Source of the DNA: an uncultured Clostridia bacterium
Lineage (GTDB): Bacteria; Bacillota; Clostridia; Oscillospirales; Oscillospiraceae
Length of the DNA: 11,359 nt
NCBI GenBank assembly: GCA_947177005.1
Contig: CAMWSZ010000046.1
Location: forward strand, 1 to 11,359
Direction of reading: 5' to 3'
Part shown: positions 1 through 6,564 of the stretch, one piece after another
Position numbering within the stretch: the stretch's first letter is position 1
Layout: every line of letters begins with the position of its first letter
Notes under the pieces: generated by a model
Database searches by the model: none
Seen by the model: the letters and a program-made list of their open reading frames with translations, nothing else
Told to the model about the DNA's origin: nothing
Translations under genes and position numbers: made by a program

Positions 1-1
1 G

Positions 2-295
2 ATTTCCGCCTATGTCCGCGCAATGGCCCGCAGTCAGGGCAGCGCGGTGGAAAACCTGTACAAGCTGCTGGGCGGGGCCATTGAGGCCGTCGAGTTTACC
101 GCCACCGCTACCACCCGCTTCCTGGATACCCCGCTGAAGGACCTGCGGCTCAAACCCGGCCTGCTCGTCGCCGCCATTGCCCGGGAAAATAAAACCATTA
201 TCCCCGACGGCTCTACCTCCATTCATGCCGGAGATAAGGTGATCGTAATGGCCAAAAGCCTGTTTTTGCAGGACTTGGACGAAATCCTGCAATAA
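2..295 (+). CDS. trkA: TrkA-type K+ uptake regulatory protein, C-terminal fragment (5' end outside window)
   Basis: This is the cytoplasmic NAD(H)/nucleotide-binding regulatory subunit of a Trk K+ transporter; only the last ~97 codons are present. The frame is open from base 2 with no stop, and the Met codon at 23 is internal, so the gene begins before the window. The opening residues (YVRAMARSQGSAVENLYKLL) match the linker after the second Rossmann domain of TrkA, where the conserved pattern is 'VRA(M)...VE.LY.L'. The remainder, from EAVEF to DLDEILQ, is a complete RCK_C/TrkA_C domain with the typical 'G.LVAAI.R....IIPDG...I..GD.VIV' pattern. The stop (TAA) at 293-295 forms part of the AAGGAGG ribosome binding site of trkH, so the two genes are almost certainly co-transcribed. 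Family assignment is secure from motif and context. Confidence 0.93.
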   Translation: MSAYVRAMARSQGSAVENLYKLLGGAIEAVEFTATATTRFLDTPLKDLRLKPGLLVAAIARENKTIIPDGSTSIHAGDKVIVMAKSLFLQDLDEILQ

Positions 296-300
296 GGAGG
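294..300 (+). promoter_or_regulatory. Ribosome binding site fixing the GTG start of trkH
   Basis: AAGGAGG, a near-perfect anti-Shine-Dalgarno match, ends 8 nt before the GTG at 309. It overlaps the trkA stop codon, which supports translational linkage, and it favours the GTG over the later in-frame ATG at 369. Confidence 0.8.
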
Positions 301-308
301 CGTTTTCT

Positions 309-1754
309 GTGAATTACTGCCTTGTGCTCCATGTGCTGGGCCTGATCCTGCGGGTGGAGGCCGTTTTGATGCTGCCCGCCGCCGTCATCGGCGTCGCGCA
401 GAGACAGGCCGGTTCCGCGATGCTGCTCTCCGCAGGCATCACCTTGGCTGTGGGACAGATCCTGGTGATGCTGCCGGTGAAAAATACCAAAATGCAGGCC
501 CGCGACGGCTTCGCCGCCGTCGCCCTCAGCTGGATCGTACTGTCCCTGTCCGGCGCGCTGCCCTATGTCTTCAGCGGCGTGCTGCCCAATTACGCCGACG
601 CCGTGTTTGAAACCGTCTCCGGCTTCACCACCACCGGCGCCACCGTGCTCACCTTTATCGAGGGACATCCCGACGCAGTCCTCTTCTGGCGCGCCCAGAC
701 CCAATGGATGGGCGGTATGGGTGTTCTGGTCCTCGCCTTGGCCCTCGTGCCCAAACTGGGGGAGGGCAGCGTTTACCTCATGCGGGCCGAATCCCCCGGA
801 CCAATTAAGTCAAAGCTGACCCCAAGAGTCGGCGATACCGCGAAAATCTTATACAGTATCTATATCGGCTTGACCGCCGCGGAAACCATTTGCCTCAGAA
901 TCGCCGGAATGCCGTGGTTCGACGCCGTGATCCATGCCTTTACCTCAATCTCTACCGGCGGCTTCTCCGTTAAAAACGCAAGCGTCGCCGCTTACCACAG
1001 TATTGTCATTGAGTGGATCATCATTATCTTTATGTTCCTCTCCGGCATCAACTTTGCCCTCCTCTTTTATGCCATACGGCGCAATTTTCAGGCCGTTTTC
1101 CAGAGCGAGGAGCTGCGCTCCTATACCCTCATGACCCTCGCCGCCTCCGGCCTGATCGCTGTGAACCTGATTGTTCACGCAGGCCAGGCCGCAAGCCTGC
1201 AAACTTTCACCGACAGCGTCTTTCAGGTCGTTACCCTCATGACGACTACCGGCTACATGACCAAAGACTATGTGCTCTGGCCTACCTTCTCCCAAACGAT
1301 TCTGGTCCTCGTCATGTTCGCCGGAGGCTGCGCCGGTTCTACCGCGGGCGGCATCAAACAAATCCGCCTCGTTCTGCTGATGAAAAATCTCCGCAGAGAG
1401 GTGCAGAGAATCCTCCACCCCAGAGTCGTCAAGACGCTGGAGAGCGACGGGGAACGTGTGGAGGAAGCGACGCTGTCCGGCATCTCCCTGTTCTTTTTCG
1501 CCTACATTTTGCTGCTCCTGCTGGCTGCCCTCGTGGTGGCCTGGGACGACGTCGGCTTTACCGCCGCCTTTACCGCCTCCCTGACCTGTATCTCCAACGT
1601 CGGCCCCGCCTTCGACGTGCTCGGCCCTACCTCTAATTTCTTTGGACTGTCCACCGTCTCTAAAACCGTCCTCAGCGCCGAAATGCTGCTGGGCAGACTG
1701 GAAATCATGCCGCTGCTCCTGCTTCTCTTCCCTGATCTGTGGAAAAAACGATGA
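309..1754 (+). CDS. trkH: TrkH/KtrB-family K+ channel-like membrane subunit
   Basis: This is the ion-conducting subunit of the Trk K+ uptake system, gated by the TrkA ring encoded just upstream. The 481-residue length is normal for TrkH. All four pore repeats of the superfamily of K+ transporters are visible, with their filter segments: SGFTTTG (104-110), STGGF (215-219), TTTGY (322-325) and NVGP (440-443). The filter glycine is retained in each. The characteristic GGCAGSTAGGIKQIR stretch (339-353) and the C-terminal LGRLEIMPLLLLL segment (471-483 region) are also typical. Many hydrophobic segments are evident throughout. The GTG start is chosen for its AAGGAGG box and because the N-terminus (LGLILRVEAVLMLPAAV) aligns with the usual TrkH first helix. 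Only 17 nt separate its stop from the preferred start of the next gene, so the aminopeptidase probably rides on the same mRNA. Confidence 0.95.
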   Translation: MNYCLVLHVLGLILRVEAVLMLPAAVIGVAQRQAGSAMLLSAGITLAVGQILVMLPVKNTKMQARDGFAAVALSWIVLSLSGALPYVFSGVLPNYADAVFETVSGFTTTGATVLTFIEGHPDAVLFWRAQTQWMGGMGVLVLALALVPKLGEGSVYLMRAESPGPIKSKLTPRVGDTAKILYSIYIGLTAAETICLRIAGMPWFDAVIHAFTSISTGGFSVKNASVAAYHSIVIEWIIIIFMFLSGINFALLFYAIRRNFQAVFQSEELRSYTLMTLAASGLIAVNLIVHAGQAASLQTFTDSVFQVVTLMTTTGYMTKDYVLWPTFSQTILVLVMFAGGCAGSTAGGIKQIRLVLLMKNLRREVQRILHPRVVKTLESDGERVEEATLSGISLFFFAYILLLLLAALVVAWDDVGFTAAFTASLTCISNVGPAFDVLGPTSNFFGLSTVSKTVLSAEMLLGRLEIMPLLLLLFPDLWKKR

Positions 1755-1771
1755 AAGGATGTTTTCGCCTT

Positions 1772-3001
1772 ATGTACGATAAATTCAGTCAATATGCAGA
1801 ACTGCTCGTCAAGACCGGCCTCAACCTCCAAAAGGGGCAGAGACTGATTATCAGCTGCCCCGTGGAGTGTGCCTGGTTCGCCCGCCTCTGCGCACAGGCC
1901 GCCTACGGCGCCGGATGCAGGGAGGTTGTTATGAGCTGGTCCGACGACGCCCTCGCCCGCCTGAAATACCTTCATGCGGACAGTGAGGTATTCGATTCTT
2001 TTCCGGAATGGCAGGCTGCTTTCTACAACAATTACGCCAGAGAGGGCGCCGCCTATCTCGCTGTCGCTGCCTCCGATCCCGAAAACCTGACCGGTATCGA
2101 ACAGGACAGAATTACCCGTGCCCAGCGCAGCTCCAGCGCCGCGTTACAGGATTTCCGGCGGCGGCAGATCCGCAACGACTTCCAATGGTGCATTGGGTCC
2201 GTACCCATTCCCTCGTGGGCCAAAAAGGTATTCCCCGGTGAGAAACAGGAAGATGCCATGGAAAAGCTTTGGGACGCGATTCTGGAAACCGTGCGGATTG
2301 ACGGGAAAAACGACGCTGTGGAAGCCTGGCGGAAGCATGTCGCTACCCTGCAAAGCCGCGTCGAAAAGCTCAACGCACTCGATCTGGAGAGCATCCGCTT
2401 TACCAACAGCCTCGGAACCGACCTCCTTGTCAGACTCCCCGAGGACCATGTGTGGGCGGGAGGGGACAGCGTGTCAACGAACGGCATCCGCTTCTGCCCC
2501 AACATGCCCTCCGAGGAGATCTTTACCGCGCCCCTCAGAGACGGTGTGGACGGAACCGTCTATTCCTCAAAACCCCTTGCCCTGGACGGAAATATCGTGG
2601 ACCGCTTTTCTCTGACCGTACAGCATGGGAAAATCACCGGCGTCCACGCGGAGACCGGGGAGGAAACCCTCAAAGCCGCTCTGTCCGTGGATGAGGGCGC
2701 GTCCTTCTTCGGCGAGGTGGCGCTGGTTCCCTTCGACAGCCCTATCTCCCGGCAAAATCTCCTCTACTATAATACCCTTTACGATGAAAACGCCTCCTGT
2801 CACCTCGCGTTCGGTGAGGCTTACCCGGAGTGCCTGAAGGGCGGCGGGGAGATGTCCAAAGAGGAGCTGAGAGAGTGCGGCCTCAATGATTCTATCACCC
2901 ATGTTGATTTTATGATCGGCACCGAGGATACCCGGATTATGGGGAAAACCTGGGACGGTCAGGACGTGCCCGTCTTTGAAAACGGGAATTTCGTCCTGTA
3001 A
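1772..3001 (+). CDS. M29-family metallo-aminopeptidase (AmpS/PepS/aminopeptidase T type)
   Basis: This is a cytoplasmic metal-dependent aminopeptidase that removes N-terminal residues from peptides. From the ATG at 1772 the protein is 409 residues, the standard M29 length, and begins YDKFSQYAELLVKTGLNLQKG like family members. Upstream in-frame starts at 1739 (GTG) and 1751 (ATG) overlap or abut the end of trkH and lack a ribosome binding site. An AAAGGA at 1754-1759 is a rather distant one for 1772, so the start is likely but not certain. Candidate metal ligands in family order are Glu248/249 in NMPSEEIFTAP, Glu315 in FFGEVALVP, His344 in LYDENASCH, and His377/Asp379 in THVDFMIG. All known M29 signatures are intact, so it should be active. 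No signal peptide is seen. A functional link with K+ transport is not obvious; co-transcription is inferred from spacing only. Confidence 0.93.
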   Translation: MYDKFSQYAELLVKTGLNLQKGQRLIISCPVECAWFARLCAQAAYGAGCREVVMSWSDDALARLKYLHADSEVFDSFPEWQAAFYNNYAREGAAYLAVAASDPENLTGIEQDRITRAQRSSSAALQDFRRRQIRNDFQWCIGSVPIPSWAKKVFPGEKQEDAMEKLWDAILETVRIDGKNDAVEAWRKHVATLQSRVEKLNALDLESIRFTNSLGTDLLVRLPEDHVWAGGDSVSTNGIRFCPNMPSEEIFTAPLRDGVDGTVYSSKPLALDGNIVDRFSLTVQHGKITGVHAETGEETLKAALSVDEGASFFGEVALVPFDSPISRQNLLYYNTLYDENASCHLAFGEAYPECLKGGGEMSKEELRECGLNDSITHVDFMIGTEDTRIMGKTWDGQDVPVFENGNFVL

Positions 3002-3029
3002 ACACCTGCATATCATTATTAATGGGAGC

Positions 3030-3077
3030 GCAGCAGCGGCACGGTGACAGTTCAACTTTTCACCGCGCCGCTGCTGC
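3030..3077 (+). terminator. Long stem-loop between convergent genes, probable terminator
   Basis: The arms GCAGCAGCGGC-A-CGGTGA (3030-3047) and TCACCG-C-GCCGCTGCTGC (3060-3077) pair over 17 bp plus one A/C mismatch, with a 12-nt loop. It sits 28 nt after the aminopeptidase stop and 29 nt beyond the stop of the opposing DUF1349 gene, the expected place for a shared terminator of convergent genes. The downstream U-tract is weak (TGTGTTTCATT on +, none on -), so intrinsic termination may be inefficient, or the hairpin may mainly protect 3' ends. Confidence 0.55.
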
Positions 3078-3106
3078 TGTGTGTTTCATTAATCCAATGC
3101 CAAATA

Positions 3107-3718
3107 TCAGGTCATGTCAGGAGCCTGTCCGTTATGGGCTGGCCATACACATTCCGTGATTTTCATGTCAGAAAAAACAGCTGTAAAAGACGAGTCCTCC
3201 GGGCTGCAGGCGTAAATGCCAAACGCGATTTTCTGACTCCCCTCCCACATATGACATATCCGCATCTGCGTAAAACGCACACCGTCCTGTGAACACTCGA
3301 TGCAGTAATCATCTGCCCTCCGGCTGAAACGATACCACATGGTTTTCTGCTTCGCATCAATGGCGGTTGTAGCCCAGTCAGACCAGCCGTGGTTCGTCAC
3401 TACGCTGCCAAGATGCTGATATTCCTCGTTTTCATACTCCACAGATCCCTTCAGCCAATTTTCACTGTCGAGATACATGACTATGCCGCACTGGTCAAAC
3501 CGTTGGTGCGCACCTGTAAATTCAGTTTTCACCACAAAGGAGAAGAACTGTTCTTCTGTCTCCATTTGGAATACAGGCGCATTATCGTTCCGGAAATGGT
3601 AGTAGGTTCTCTGCCAGAGATCGGTTCCCGGTCTGGTGGTGATCTTAATTCTGCCGTTCTCTATGGAACAGCATTCCGGTTCCCGCGTCCACTGCATTTT
3701 CTCAATATCAAATTCCAT
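3107..3718 (-). CDS. DUF1349-family protein (concanavalin A-like fold), function unknown
   Basis: The 203-residue product has no signal peptide or membrane segment and matches the DUF1349 family pattern. It shows FVVKTEF, then DQCGIVMY (76-82), ENWLKGSVEYE (86-96), HLGSVVTNHGWSDW (102-115), WYRFSRRADDYCIECSQDG (128-146) and finally IAFGIYACSPEDSSFTAVFSDMKI. DUF1349 proteins adopt a beta-sandwich resembling concanavalin A-like lectins/glucanases; some are annotated as regulators of enolase or as sugar-associated, but no reaction is established. The start is well supported: on the minus strand AGGGAGG precedes the ATG by about 5 nt. The gene runs opposite to its neighbours and lies in a locally AT-richer stretch. 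Just upstream is a broken small gene in the same orientation, so together they may be an acquired two-gene unit. Confidence 0.85.
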   Translation of the reverse strand: MEFDIEKMQWTREPECCSIENGRIKITTRPGTDLWQRTYYHFRNDNAPVFQMETEEQFFSFVVKTEFTGAHQRFDQCGIVMYLDSENWLKGSVEYENEEYQHLGSVVTNHGWSDWATTAIDAKQKTMWYRFSRRADDYCIECSQDGVRFTQMRICHMWEGSQKIAFGIYACSPEDSSFTAVFSDMKITECVWPAHNGQAPDMT

Positions 3719-3739
3719 TTTTATCCTCCCTATGCAGAA

Positions 3740-4010
3740 TTATGAATTGCTTTGCAACAGCCGGAGCGCCGCTTTCGCCTCGCGGCGGAAAATTACATTT
3801 TCCGTTTCCAGCGTAAATACATGGTCCCCTCTGCTGCATGATAACCAATTATATCGTATTCCTCCGGTTCACGCAAGAGCACCGTCCGCTTTTTCTGCGG
3901 TATCTGCATGAATCAACACAGCATAAAACATCCTCAGTTCCGGAGGAAGCGGACCGTCACAAAGTACATATGTACCCTCCTGCACCAGACGGTATTTGTA
4001 AAAAGTGCAT
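3740..4010 (-). pseudogene. Frameshifted small gene upstream of the DUF1349 gene, unrecognised family
   Basis: No intact reading frame spans this interval, but the minus strand reads as one protein-like sequence if three homopolymer runs are each changed by one base. From the ATG at 4010-4008, shortening T5 to T4 (plus-strand A5, 4000-4004) leads into LVQEGTYVLCDGPLPPELR and MFYAVLIHADTAEK. Shortening A5 to A4 (plus-strand T5, 3890-3894) continues as RTVLLREPEEYDIIGYHAAEG. Lengthening G4 to G5 (plus-strand C4, 3826-3829) continues as DHVFTLETENVIF and RREAKAALRLLQSNS, then TAA at 3742-3740. The corrected product is 89 residues, and the stop lies 21 nt before the DUF1349 start. I do not recognise the family. 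The corrected reading is an inference; the short open stretches in two alternating frames are directly visible. No good ribosome binding site precedes the ATG, so the true 5' end is uncertain. Confidence 0.5.
3848..3876 (-). promoter_or_regulatory. Possible sigma-A-like promoter for the DUF1349 gene
   Basis: On the minus strand TTGCGT (3876-3871) and a perfect TATAAT (3853-3848) are separated by exactly 17 nt, giving a predicted start near 3841 and a leader of about 120 nt. It lies inside the presumed broken gene, where the same bases encode part of EYDIIG, so the match could be fortuitous. The -35 match is only 3 of 6. Confidence 0.3.
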
Positions 4011-4034
4011 AATTTTGGCGGCTGAGAATTTATA

Positions 4035-4110
4035 TTTTTGCCGAAATGTCAGTTTCTCCCTTAAAAAAGGGACTTATGTCCTGTTCAATTGGATGAATAT
4101 ATGGTATACT
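4035..4110 (+). promoter_or_regulatory. Promoter region of the secreted nucleotidase gene (copy A of a shared module)
   Basis: An extended -10 element TGGTATACT (4102-4110) lies 17 nt after a weak -35-like TGTTCA (4082-4087). Upstream are TTTTTGCCGAAA (4035-4046), an AAAAAAGG tract (4063-4070) and CCTGTT (4080-4085). The same blocks recur at matching distances in front of the lipoprotein gene at 6485-6560. Because the conserved blocks lie upstream of and through the -10 box, they are better explained as a transcription-factor site plus promoter than as an RNA element. A small palindrome TCCCTT-AAAA-AAGGGA (4057-4072) is present here but not conserved in the second copy. Predicted transcription start is about 4116-4118, giving a leader near 150 nt. 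Confidence 0.6.
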
Positions 4111-4122
4111 GCAACTGTCAAA

Positions 4123-4199
4123 CGGCTCTGGGAAAGGGAGGGAAAAAGCGGAATGCCATTGTGACCGCGGGATGTTATCGCAGAATGATTACAGAGCCG
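4123..4199 (+). other. Stem-closed 5' leader of the nucleotidase mRNA
   Basis: CGGCTCTG (4123-4130) and CAGAGCCG (4192-4199) are perfectly complementary over 8 bp and enclose 61 nt; a smaller GCGG/CCGC pair (4148-4151, 4165-4168) lies inside. The stem starts within a few nucleotides of the predicted transcript 5' end. The remaining leader to 4252 shows no further clear structure and no intrinsic terminator. It could stabilise the mRNA or be part of an unassigned regulatory RNA; I could not match it to a known riboswitch consensus. Confidence 0.35.
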
Positions 4200-4268
4200 C
4201 CTGAGCCCGGGTACGGCATTTCATTTCACTAAAACAACTACATTTCAACGGAGAAGGGAGAATTTTCT

Positions 4269-6404
4269 ATGAGGAAACATATTTTTATGCGGTGGTTTTC
4301 TTTTTCGCTGGCCGTGCTGTTGGCTGTGGCCATACTCCCCACCGCCCGGGCCGCAGATGAGACGCATATCACAATTCTCGGCACATCCGACCTCCATGCC
4401 AGTATCTGGGGATACAGCTACGAGGATTTGCAGGAAACCACCAATAACGGCATGGCGCGCCTGTATACCTACATCCAGCAGGTGCGGAAGGAAAATCCCA
4501 ACACATTTCTGATTGACGCCGGCGATGACATCGAAGGAACTATTATGGTCAACCAGATCTACAACAAGCTGCCTGACGAACTGCATCCCGTTATAGCGGC
4601 CATGAACTTTATGGGATTTGACTCCATGACTCTGGGCAACCATGAGTTCAATTACGGCATCCCCAATATGCTCAAGTTTATGGGACAGGCGGAGTTTCCC
4701 GTTCTGGCGGCCAACGTTTTGAACGCGGAGGGCAAACCGGTCACCGGCCTTGGCTGGACCATCGTTGAGCGCGGCGGCGTGAAGCTGGCAGTCATCGGCG
4801 TCACTTCCCCGAATGTTCCTGTTTGGGACGGCGGGAAGGATGGCATTGAAGACTGCACCTATGAGCCTGTCAGCACCGCCGTAAAGCGTGCCATCGCCGA
4901 AATCGGCAGTCAGGCCGACCTCATCATGGTCTCCGCCCACGTAGGCATGGTGAGCGAGTTCGGCGATGAGAACGGCGCGGACGCAGGCCAGCAGATTCTC
5001 GACGATAACCCCGAAGTGGACATTTTGCAGGTGGCCCACGTCCATACCACGGTCAACGACAAACAGGGCGATGTGCTCATCGGCGGCGTGCGCAACGCGG
5101 CCCGCGAGATTGCCCGTTTCGACCTGACGCTGGACGCCTCCGGCAAAATCACCGACAGCAAGCTGACAATTGTGGATATGGAGGACTTTGAGCCCAGTCA
5201 GGAAATCCGGGAGATCCCGGCGGTGGCCGAGGCCCATGAGAAGACCGTCGCTCTCATCAAGGGCGAGGACGGTGCCGCTCTCGGCGTTACTTCCGCCCGG
5301 TTCCAGCCTGAGAACGAGATCAAGGGCCTGCCGGAAGGCAAGCTGCGGGATACCGCCGTCATGGACCTCATCAACAATATCCAGCTGGAGGCCTCCGGCG
5401 CTGACGTCTCCGCCGCCGCCCTGTTCAAAGACACCAGCGACCTGCCGGAAGGGAACATCAATTACGGCAATATCTTCGACATCTACAAATTCGATAACAC
5501 CCTCTACCGCGTTACCGTCACCGGCGCGGAACTGAAGGGCTATATGGAGTGGTCCGCCAGCCACTACAACCAGTGGCAGCCCGGCGACATCAATATCTCC
5601 TTTAATCCCGAGGTTCCCGGCTATCTGTACGATATGTTCCAAGGCGTGGACTACGAGATCGACCTGAGCAAGCCGACCGGACAGCGTATCCAGAACGTCG
5701 TGTTCAAGGGAAAGCCCCTGGCGGATGACCAGACGCTGACTTTGGCGGTCAACAACTACCGGTACTCCTCCGGCCTGAAGGCGCAGAATCTGGTGGCCGG
5801 GACAAAGGAGTGGGAGTCCTCCGAGCCAATCCGCGACATGATCGTCAATTACTTCGCGGAGCATCCCGTCGTGGAGCCCACGGTTGACAACAACTGGAAA
5901 ATCACCGGCGTGGATCTCCAGAAGGATAACCCGGAACGCGCCGGAATCATTCAGAAAATCAACAGCGGCGAGATCGAAACCCCCTATGCCAAGAGCTATA
6001 ACATCAACCCCGTCGCGGGCAACGTTGTCATCGGCCGCAAGGGCGGCGATGTGTCCACCGTGGACGGCGCGGACGGCGTGACCTACTACCGCCTGCGGGA
6101 GATTGCCCAGCTCCTGACCGGTACGGATGCCGCTTTTGACGTGACCTGGAGCCGGGAAAACGGCATTGAAATTGTCAAGGGCAGCGGTTACAGCGCCGTG
6201 ACGGCCCCCGCCGCCGGTGAAACCGCCGCCAGTACCGCTGCTGTTACAGTGGACGGCAAGACGGTGGAGGTTGCCGTTATGGTACGGGGCGGCAGCAACT
6301 ATGTCTCCGCCGAAGGACTGACCGCCCTGCTTGGCGTCGAGGCCAAAGAGGCCGGCGGCGTCCTGACTCTCTCCGTTCCTGTCAGCACCGGCGTGGGCGG
6401 CTGA
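4269..6404 (+). CDS. Secreted 2',3'-cyclic-nucleotide phosphodiesterase / 5'-nucleotidase (CpdB-like) with C-terminal copper-amine-oxidase-like domain
   Basis: This enzyme hydrolyses extracellular nucleotides or 2',3'-cyclic nucleotides to nucleosides. The 711-residue precursor starts with a signal peptide (positive MRKHIFMR, hydrophobic core, ARA-AD cleavage near residue 28). The calcineurin-type metallophosphatase domain shows Asp41/His43 (SDLHA), Asp86 (DAGDD), GNHE (123-126), His224 (SAHVG) and His257/His259 (AHVHT). The last motif has Ala where GHxH is usual. The 5'-nucleotidase C-terminal domain (roughly 335-535) contains NINYGNIFDIYKFDNTLY and LAVNNYRYSSG; the NNYR form resembles CpdB more than UshA. 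Residues ~590-706 look like copper amine oxidase N-terminal-type domains (YYRLREIAQLL, NYVSAEGLTALLGV), common on Firmicute exported proteins. The start is supported by GAAGGGAG (4253-4260), 8 nt upstream. The nucleoside importer follows 211 nt downstream under a related promoter. Exact substrate preference cannot be decided from sequence. Confidence 0.9.
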   Translation: MRKHIFMRWFSFSLAVLLAVAILPTARAADETHITILGTSDLHASIWGYSYEDLQETTNNGMARLYTYIQQVRKENPNTFLIDAGDDIEGTIMVNQIYNKLPDELHPVIAAMNFMGFDSMTLGNHEFNYGIPNMLKFMGQAEFPVLAANVLNAEGKPVTGLGWTIVERGGVKLAVIGVTSPNVPVWDGGKDGIEDCTYEPVSTAVKRAIAEIGSQADLIMVSAHVGMVSEFGDENGADAGQQILDDNPEVDILQVAHVHTTVNDKQGDVLIGGVRNAAREIARFDLTLDASGKITDSKLTIVDMEDFEPSQEIREIPAVAEAHEKTVALIKGEDGAALGVTSARFQPENEIKGLPEGKLRDTAVMDLINNIQLEASGADVSAAALFKDTSDLPEGNINYGNIFDIYKFDNTLYRVTVTGAELKGYMEWSASHYNQWQPGDINISFNPEVPGYLYDMFQGVDYEIDLSKPTGQRIQNVVFKGKPLADDQTLTLAVNNYRYSSGLKAQNLVAGTKEWESSEPIRDMIVNYFAEHPVVEPTVDNNWKITGVDLQKDNPERAGIIQKINSGEIETPYAKSYNINPVAGNVVIGRKGGDVSTVDGADGVTYYRLREIAQLLTGTDAAFDVTWSRENGIEIVKGSGYSAVTAPAAGETAASTAAVTVDGKTVEVAVMVRGGSNYVSAEGLTALLGVEAKEAGGVLTLSVPVSTGVGG

Positions 6405-6484
6405 CAAAAAAGAGACCTGTGCCCTCCTGCGGTATGGCATAATATTTGTGATTTCTGCACAAAATTCAGGATGCAAAACTCATG

Positions 6485-6559
6485 TTTTTGACGAAAATAT
6501 TTTTTCTGATAAAAAAAGGTATTTTTGACCTGTTTTTTCGGAGGAACATATGTTATACT
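6485..6559 (+). promoter_or_regulatory. Promoter region of the nucleoside-importer operon (copy B of the shared module)
   Basis: The extended -10 TGTTATACT (6551-6559) is preceded by TTTTTGACGAAA (6485-6496), an A7GG tract (6511-6519) and CCTGTT (6529-6534). CCTGTT lies 25 nt before the TATACT in both copies. From the GG of the A-tract to the G after the -10 box, copies A and B match at about 32 of 43 positions, and the upstream part aligns with a single 1-nt gap. The -35 hexamer is poor, as in copy A, consistent with an extended -10 promoter that may need an activator. No convincing intrinsic terminator was found in 6405-6484, so some read-through from the nucleotidase gene is possible. Confidence 0.6.
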
Positions 6560-6564
6560 GTATT

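Noticed and set aside
3044..3292. An 82-codon plus-strand frame after the aminopeptidase
   Set aside because: It begins inside the terminator-like stem and runs antisense to the DUF1349 gene, without a ribosome binding site.
3786..3804. Perfect CGGAAAAT-TAC-ATTTTCCG hairpin, and an overlapping CGCCGC/GCGGCG pair at 3767-3787, as a regulatory switch for the DUF1349 gene
   Set aside because: The bases fall in the well-reading coding segment of the broken gene (TENVIFRR), and no T-run follows either stem, so chance or coding constraint is an adequate explanation.
4035..4096. Canonical PurR boxes (CCGAACnT pairs) in the shared promoter
   Set aside because: Only CCGAAA/ACGAAA fragments are seen, and no properly spaced inverted partner is found, so a PurBox cannot be claimed.
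3838..4164. A 108-codon plus-strand frame in the gap before the nucleotidase gene
   Set aside because: No ribosome binding site, no family resemblance, and it crosses both the broken minus-strand gene and the conserved promoter module.
4116..4268. Known riboswitch (purine, ZTP or cobalamin type) in the nucleotidase leader
   Set aside because: The CCGCCTGAGC piece is faintly like the ZTP core and other bits faintly like a cobalamin element, but the required conserved partner segments are missing; the purine aptamer core is absent.
4245..6476. A 743-codon open frame on the minus strand opposite the nucleotidase gene
   Set aside because: It mirrors a GC-biased real gene, has no recognisable domain, and is rich in His, Gly and Val as expected from an antisense shadow; the plus-strand protein has signal peptide and catalytic motifs.
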